This document shows, in pieces, positions 59,827-64,000 of a DNA stretch of 64,000 nt. How positions within the stretch are numbered: position 1 is the stretch's first letter; each line of letters starts with the position of its first letter. The notes below the pieces were generated by a model. The model searched no databases and was not told where the DNA came from. It saw nothing but the letters and a program-made list of their open reading frames with translations. The stretch covers positions 310,001 through 374,000 of the forward strand of contig NZ_CP069355.1 in assembly GCF_016864375.1 (NCBI RefSeq), given 5' to 3'. Origin of the DNA: Microvirga sp. VF16. GTDB lineage: Bacteria; Pseudomonadota; Alphaproteobacteria; Rhizobiales; Beijerinckiaceae. Position numbers and translations under genes: made by a program.

Positions 59827-61422
59827 TCACCGCGACAGTCCCGCCGCGAAAGGACGCGGCATCGCAGCCATGAAGGCGCGGGTGTAGTTTTCGCGTGGGG
59901 CTTCGACGATCTGGGAGGCCGGGCCCTGCTCGACGATCCTGCCGCCTCGCATGACTGCGATGCGGTCGGAAACCCAGCGCACGATTTCGATATCGTGGCC
60001 GATGAACAGCATGGCGAAGCCACGCTTCGCCTGTAGGTCCTTTAGCATCCTCAACACCTGCATCTGCACGGTCGCGTCAAGCGCCGAGACGATTTCGTCG
60101 CAAATCAGGAGGTCGGGCTCGGACAGGAGAGCGCGAGCGATGCAGACGCGCTGACGCTGGCCGCCCGAGAGTTGATGTGGGTAGCGGCCGAGATGCTCGG
60201 GCCCAAGCTTTACATCATGGAGCACCGCTTCAAGTCGGGCGCGGTCGTCCGCCCGTGAAAGCCCGAGCAGGTCCAGAGGCTCGCGCATTGCCTGCTCAAT
60301 CGTGAGGCGAGGATTGAGGGCGCCGAAAGGGTTCTGGAAAACGATCTGGCAGCGACGACGCTGCTCGCGCGTCAGTCGGAAGCAATTGCGGGAAAGCAGT
60401 TCGCCGAAAAGCGTGATCTCGCCCGACATGGGCGCAGCGAGACCGACCACCAGCTTGGCGAGGGTCGACTTCCCGGAGCCCGACTCGCCAAGAACCCCGA
60501 GGGTCTCGCCCGCCTTGATCTTGGTCGAGACGCCATGCAGGGCCCGGAAAGGCCGTGCGAAGAGGCTTTTGACCGAGTAGTCATAGACGACGTTCTCGAT
60601 AGCCAGCACCGTCTGTGATCCATGCGGCGGCTCGGGCGGTTGCGTCGTCAACATGGTGCGGGTGGAGACGAGGGTGCGGGTATAGGCGTCCGTCGGAGAG
60701 CGCAGGATGCGGGCCACAGACCCCTGCTCCACGGCCCGGCCCCTCTGCATCACGATGATACGCTCTGCGAGGTTGGCTGCTGCCGCGAGATCGTGCGTGA
60801 TGAATATCATCGCATTGCCGAGCTTAGCCTGTAGGCGTTTCAAGAGAGCCAGGATCTCAGCCTGGACGGTCGCATCGAGCGCGCTCGTCGGCTCGTCAGC
60901 GATCAGCAGCTCCGGCTCTGCCGCGAGTGCCATCGCGATCATAATACGCTGCTGCTGCCCACCCGAGAGTTGGTGCGGGTAGCGGGCCGCAAGTCTGGGA
61001 GGTTCAGGAAGCTCGACGAGGCGCATCAGTTCGAAAATCCGGGCGCGGCGTGCGGTGGTACCCCGCATACCAATGCGGCGCAGCGACTCGTCAATCTGAG
61101 CGCCGACCGTCATGAAGGGGTTGAGACAGCTCATCGGATCCTGAAACACGATGCTCATCGTGCGGCCCCGGTGAGGGGCCATGGTCGCTTCGTCAAACGG
61201 ACTGATCCGCTCACCCTTGAGCACGATCTTGGAGGTCTGCCCGATCGTCATGCCGGGCGGCAGCAGACCGAGGATCGCGGCCGCCGTTATCGACTTGCCG
61301 GAACCGGATTCGCCGATCAGCGCCACAGTCGCACCGGGCGCGAGAGAAAAGGACAAGCCATCGACGATCCTGCGTGAGCCGAACAGGATCTCGAGGTTTT
61401 GGACGTCAAGAAGGGAAGTCAT
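59827..61422 (-). CDS. Dual ABC ATPase of a peptide transporter (DppD-DppF fusion)
   Basis: 531 residues with two complete ATPase domains. The first (1-260) has GESGSGKSITAAAIL, IVFQDPMSCLNP, LSGGQQQRIMIAMAL, LLIADEPTSALD. The second (275-531) has GESGSGKSTLAKLVV, IVFQNPFGALNP, LSGGQRQRVCIARAL and LLICDEIVSALD. In the last motif the usual Asp-Glu-Pro is DEI, so Pro is lost but the catalytic Glu remains. ATG 61422 is used because the upstream frame lies in the permease gene. It powers the importer encoded by the following genes. Confidence 0.92.
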   Translation of the reverse strand: MTSLLDVQNLEILFGSRRIVDGLSFSLAPGATVALIGESGSGKSITAAAILGLLPPGMTIGQTSKIVLKGERISPFDEATMAPHRGRTMSIVFQDPMSCLNPFMTVGAQIDESLRRIGMRGTTARRARIFELMRLVELPEPPRLAARYPHQLSGGQQQRIMIAMALAAEPELLIADEPTSALDATVQAEILALLKRLQAKLGNAMIFITHDLAAAANLAERIIVMQRGRAVEQGSVARILRSPTDAYTRTLVSTRTMLTTQPPEPPHGSQTVLAIENVVYDYSVKSLFARPFRALHGVSTKIKAGETLGVLGESGSGKSTLAKLVVGLAAPMSGEITLFGELLSRNCFRLTREQRRRCQIVFQNPFGALNPRLTIEQAMREPLDLLGLSRADDRARLEAVLHDVKLGPEHLGRYPHQLSGGQRQRVCIARALLSEPDLLICDEIVSALDATVQMQVLRMLKDLQAKRGFAMLFIGHDIEIVRWVSDRIAVMRGGRIVEQGPASQIVEAPRENYTRAFMAAMPRPFAAGLSR

Positions 61423-62330
61423 CAGGAGCGCCTTGGATCGATCAGGCGGTGCAGGATATCGATCACGATGTTGATCAAAACGAGGACGAGGGCGATCACC
61501 GTCACGGCCGCCAGGATGACCGGATAATCGCGGCCGTGAATTGCGTTGAGCGTGAGGCTGCCGATCCCCGGCAGCCCGAACAGCACCTCCATGGTGAGCG
61601 AGCCGGCGACGAGACCGCCAAGGACGAGGCCTGACAGCGCCAGCATGATCGGGACCGCCGCCGGCAGCACATGCGCGGCGGCGATGCGCCAGCGCGACAG
61701 GCCCTTGGCGCGGGCGGTGCGCACATGCGGCAGCATGACGGCCTCCTTCAGCTCTTCGCGGAGGGATTTTACGATCTGCCCGGCGTTGTCGAGGCCGATG
61801 ATGAACACGGGCAGGAGCAGACTGCCGATCACCGGCAACCAGCCGAGCCAGATCGAAAAAACCAGGATACCGGCGAAACCGGCGCAGAAGGTTGGTACCG
61901 CGATCGACCAAATATTGACCGTGTCGATGATGCCATCGAGCAGGCGTGACCTGAACGCCGTCGCTGCGACGGCGAGCAGCAGCGCGAGGCCCATCCCGAA
62001 TGCGAAGCTCAAACCAGCGAGCTTCAGTGTCTCCGGCAGGGCCGTCGCCAGCATGTCGGCCACAGGCTGGTCGAAGCGCAGAGAATGACCGAAGTCACCG
62101 GCGAATGCGTTGCCGACCCATGTGACGAACTGCACGATCAACGGCTGATCGAGGCCGAGCTGACGGCGCATTTCGACCTGCTGTTCGTCCGGGAGACCGC
62201 CCTCGAGTCCCAGAACATCGACAACATCGCCCGGCATGACGCGACACAGGAAGAAGGTGAGCGCCACGATGCAGGCCGCCTGGACGAGGCCCCCCAGAAT
62301 GGGCCAGAGGATGGAAAGAACACGCCTCAC
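61422..62330 (-). CDS. Peptide ABC transporter permease, DppB type
   Basis: 302 residues: an N-terminal helix, RVMPGDVVDVLGLEGGLPDEQQ, LGLDQPLIVQFVTWVGNAFAGDFGHSLRF and an EAA loop (PHVRTARAKGLSRWRIAAAHVLPAAVPIM). It joins the DppC-type permease to form the membrane channel. Its stop shares one base with the ATPase start (TGATGA). Confidence 0.92.
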   Translation of the reverse strand: MRRVLSILWPILGGLVQAACIVALTFFLCRVMPGDVVDVLGLEGGLPDEQQVEMRRQLGLDQPLIVQFVTWVGNAFAGDFGHSLRFDQPVADMLATALPETLKLAGLSFAFGMGLALLLAVAATAFRSRLLDGIIDTVNIWSIAVPTFCAGFAGILVFSIWLGWLPVIGSLLLPVFIIGLDNAGQIVKSLREELKEAVMLPHVRTARAKGLSRWRIAAAHVLPAAVPIMLALSGLVLGGLVAGSLTMEVLFGLPGIGSLTLNAIHGRDYPVILAAVTVIALVLVLINIVIDILHRLIDPRRS

Positions 62331-63247
62331 GGCACCACCTGCGGCAGCATTTTGAGTTGCGGATCGACCTCGGTCGTCTTCTCCGGCTCGCGTGACTCAG
62401 TCCGCAATGGATCGAGCCACCGGCGAAGATGACTGCCGATAACAGAGAGGCTGAGTGTCAGAAGCACGAGGGCGAAGACCGGCACAATGACATGGGGAGC
62501 ACGTTCGATGAACTTGGTCGAGTCAGCGATCATGCGACCCCAGGTCGGCGCGTCGGGCGAAGATCCAACGCCGAGGAAACTCAGCACCGACTCCGTCACG
62601 ATGCAGCGCGGCAGGATGATCGCGAGTTGCGTCACCAATGCGCCCGCAATGTTGGGCAGGATGTGCCGCCACAGGATGTGCAGCGGTCCACCGCCGAAGC
62701 TGGAGGCGGCTTGCACATAGTCGCGCGAGGCTTCGCGGTGATAGGCGGCGCGCGCCACATAGGCAACGAGCGGCGCGAATGAAATGCCGAGCGCAACCAT
62801 GAGAGGGACCGTGCCGCTGCCGAGGCCAACGATCAGGAGCAAGGCCAGGAGAGTCCCCGGGAGAGCGCGGATGAGGTCGATCCCGGCATAAAGCGTCGCC
62901 TCGGCCCAGCGGCCAAGCGAGAGAGCAAGGAGTCCGAGTCCGGCACCGATCGCAAAAGCGAGGGCGGCGCCGACGAGCGAGATGCCAATCGTTGAGCGGG
63001 CCCCATAGAGCAGCCTCGCATAGATGTCGCGCCCGAGATGGTCGGTTCCGAGCAGGAAAACCGCGCTGGGCGCCTGGTTGATCGCGAGGAGGTCCTGGTC
63101 GAGCGGAGAATTCTCCGTCAGCCAGGGGGCTGCAACGGCCCCCGCCGCGATCAGCGCGACGACGAATATCGCCAGGATGAGGCCTACTGGCCAGCGGCGG
63201 TGATACCGCCGCACGGCCATGCCCGTCATGGTAGTGAGGAAAGCCAC
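62327..63247 (-). CDS. Peptide ABC transporter permease, DppC type
   Basis: About 306 residues with PVGLILAIFVVALIAAGAVAAPWL, FLLGTDHLGRDIYARLLYGARSTIGISLVG, an EAA loop (DYVQAASSFGGGPLHILWRHILPNIAG) and a C-terminal cytoplasmic tail with REPEKTTEVDPQ. GTG 63247 has GAGG about 8 bases upstream and slightly follows the end of the binding-protein gene; ATG 63229 is the alternative. The stop overlaps the DppB-type start. Confidence 0.9.
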   Translation of the reverse strand: MAFLTTMTGMAVRRYHRRWPVGLILAIFVVALIAAGAVAAPWLTENSPLDQDLLAINQAPSAVFLLGTDHLGRDIYARLLYGARSTIGISLVGAALAFAIGAGLGLLALSLGRWAEATLYAGIDLIRALPGTLLALLLIVGLGSGTVPLMVALGISFAPLVAYVARAAYHREASRDYVQAASSFGGGPLHILWRHILPNIAGALVTQLAIILPRCIVTESVLSFLGVGSSPDAPTWGRMIADSTKFIERAPHVIVPVFALVLLTLSLSVIGSHLRRWLDPLRTESREPEKTTEVDPQLKMLPQVVP

Positions 63248-63258
63248 GATCCGGCACC

Positions 63259-64000
63259 TCAGGGAGAAACGGACGTCTGGGCGATGCCGCCACTCGCCCA
63301 ATGAGAGGCCCAGGTAAAGCCCGGCTCGTAGCCCGAGACGCCCCTGCGAACCGCGATCAGGCTCGGCGCGTGACCGAGGACGTAGAAATAGCCCTTCGCC
63401 TCGATGCGCTTCATGGCTTCGAGATACTTGGCCTTGCGCTTTGCGGCGTCGGGTTCCTGCACCCCTGCCTCGATGAGGTTGTCGAGTTCAGAGTCCTGAA
63501 TGCCGCCCCAGAGCGTCGGGTTGGGGCCGTCGCTCATCAGCCGCACAAAGCGCAGGAAGATATCGGATCGGGGCCCGGAGCCCATCGCGTTCATATCCCA
63601 GTCGTATTGACCCAGCCGCTTCTGAGCGCCGATGTCATCAAGCGCGACGTGATTCACCTTGAAACCAAGCTTGCGGACCATCTGGACAACGACCTGGGCA
63701 TAGGCATCCTGCCAGGACACGAACTCGATGGTGTGCTCGACAGGGTTCACGCCGGCCTCGGCGAGAAGCCTTTTCGCTGTGTCGAGATCGGCCTTCTTGA
63801 ACCCATCGGCATCGTGAAAGGCCTGGTCGAAATAGACATTGCCCGGCGCGACGATTTGATTGGTGACGACGCCCTTGTCGCCCCCCACGAATTTCATGAA
63901 GGCCGCCTTGTCGACCGCGAGAGCCAGAGCCTGACGCACCCGGATATCATCGAAAGGCTTGCGAGGCTTTCTGTTGTTGAAGGCGATGGAGTACCACGTC
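63259..64000 (-). CDS. Peptide ABC transporter substrate-binding protein, 5' end outside window
   Basis: The C-terminal ~247 residues of an SBP_bac_5 protein. The frame stays open to the right edge (WYSIAFNNRKPRKPFDDIRVRQALALAVDKAAFM). Further on are LLAEAGVNPVEHTIEFVSWQDAYAQVVVQMVRKLG and RKAKYLEAMKRIEAKGYFYVLGHAP, with the family's C-terminal strand WASHWASGGI. The ligand is unknown; being next to the 5-oxoprolinase operon, a pyroglutamyl peptide or 5-oxoproline is a reasonable guess. Confidence 0.88.
   Translation of the reverse strand, partial: TWYSIAFNNRKPRKPFDDIRVRQALALAVDKAAFMKFVGGDKGVVTNQIVAPGNVYFDQAFHDADGFKKADLDTAKRLLAEAGVNPVEHTIEFVSWQDAYAQVVVQMVRKLGFKVNHVALDDIGAQKRLGQYDWDMNAMGSGPRSDIFLRFVRLMSDGPNPTLWGGIQDSELDNLIEAGVQEPDAAKRKAKYLEAMKRIEAKGYFYVLGHAPSLIAVRRGVSGYEPGFTWASHWASGGIAQTSVSP

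Noticed and set aside
59827..61911. 694-residue version of the dual ATPase starting at 61911
   Set aside because: The extra 163 residues lie inside the permease gene and are Arg/His-rich; ATG 61422 gives the normal N-terminus.
1..64000. tRNA, rRNA, CRISPR array, classic riboswitch
   Set aside because: I looked for T-loop signatures, regularly spaced repeats and known riboswitch cores and found none that hold up; a covariance-model scan would be needed to be certain.

Overview
The window reads as GC-rich alphaproteobacterial DNA, most likely Rhizobiales (a Methylobacteriaceae/Microvirga- or Bradyrhizobium-like organism). I infer this from the gene families present: a DUF1476 (F-ATPase inhibitor zeta) protein, a DUF1127 protein, a trifunctional-length PutA divergent from an Lrp regulator, bioMNY, and IS66/IS91 elements. 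I did no database search, so the genus is a guess. About seven broken genes, two sets of pantothenate genes and a nested transposon suggest an accessory replicon or a plastic chromosomal region. No rRNA, tRNA or CRISPR array was seen.

Layout. 0-2.2 kb: a decaying panB-panC-panD operon (minus strand; panC broken, PanD with altered catalytic residues). 2.6-5.5 kb: LysR regulator, small hypothetical, response regulator, PilZ protein, small membrane protein, IHF-alpha/HU-like protein. 6.3-11.7 kb: tightly overlapping plus-strand operon of a normal panD, biotin ECF transporter bioMNY, an acyl-CoA ligase, a thiolase and a MaoC hydratase. 12-20 kb: a solute-binding protein gene with one nonsense codon, two copies of an unknown two-gene cassette, an aldehyde dehydrogenase, and pabB-pabA with a truncated pabC ending at a cluster of short recombination-like repeats. 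20-25 kb: DUF1127 gene with a tandem palindromic operator candidate, an IS6 remnant, an MFS transporter, 3-hydroxyacyl-CoA dehydrogenase and small hypotheticals. 24.5-30 kb: intact panB-panC coupled to a chorismate-lyase-like gene, then pntAB. 30-37 kb: a deleted ppdK, the DUF1476 gene, putA/lrp and glutamate dehydrogenase.

38-47.7 kb is one co-directional set: dipeptidase, dipeptide ABC transporter, a DpkA-like cyclic-imine reductase, an XRE-cupin regulator, D-amino-acid dehydrogenase and an MlrC fragment. Together with putA and gdh it could carry D-amino-acid peptides through L-proline to glutamate and 2-oxoglutarate (inference). 48.0-52.3 kb is an IS66-family element with GTAA-type inverted repeats and a perfect 8-bp target duplication, carrying an IS91-like integrase/HUH-transposase unit inside it. 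After a C39-like peptidase and a broken 3-hydroxybutyrate dehydrogenase comes a 5-oxoprolinase-type operon (pxpA, fused pxpBC, biotin carboxylase-BCCP, DUF1989). It resembles a urea carboxylase split over several genes, has a divergent GntR regulator, and is followed by a second peptide ABC transporter that runs off the right edge.
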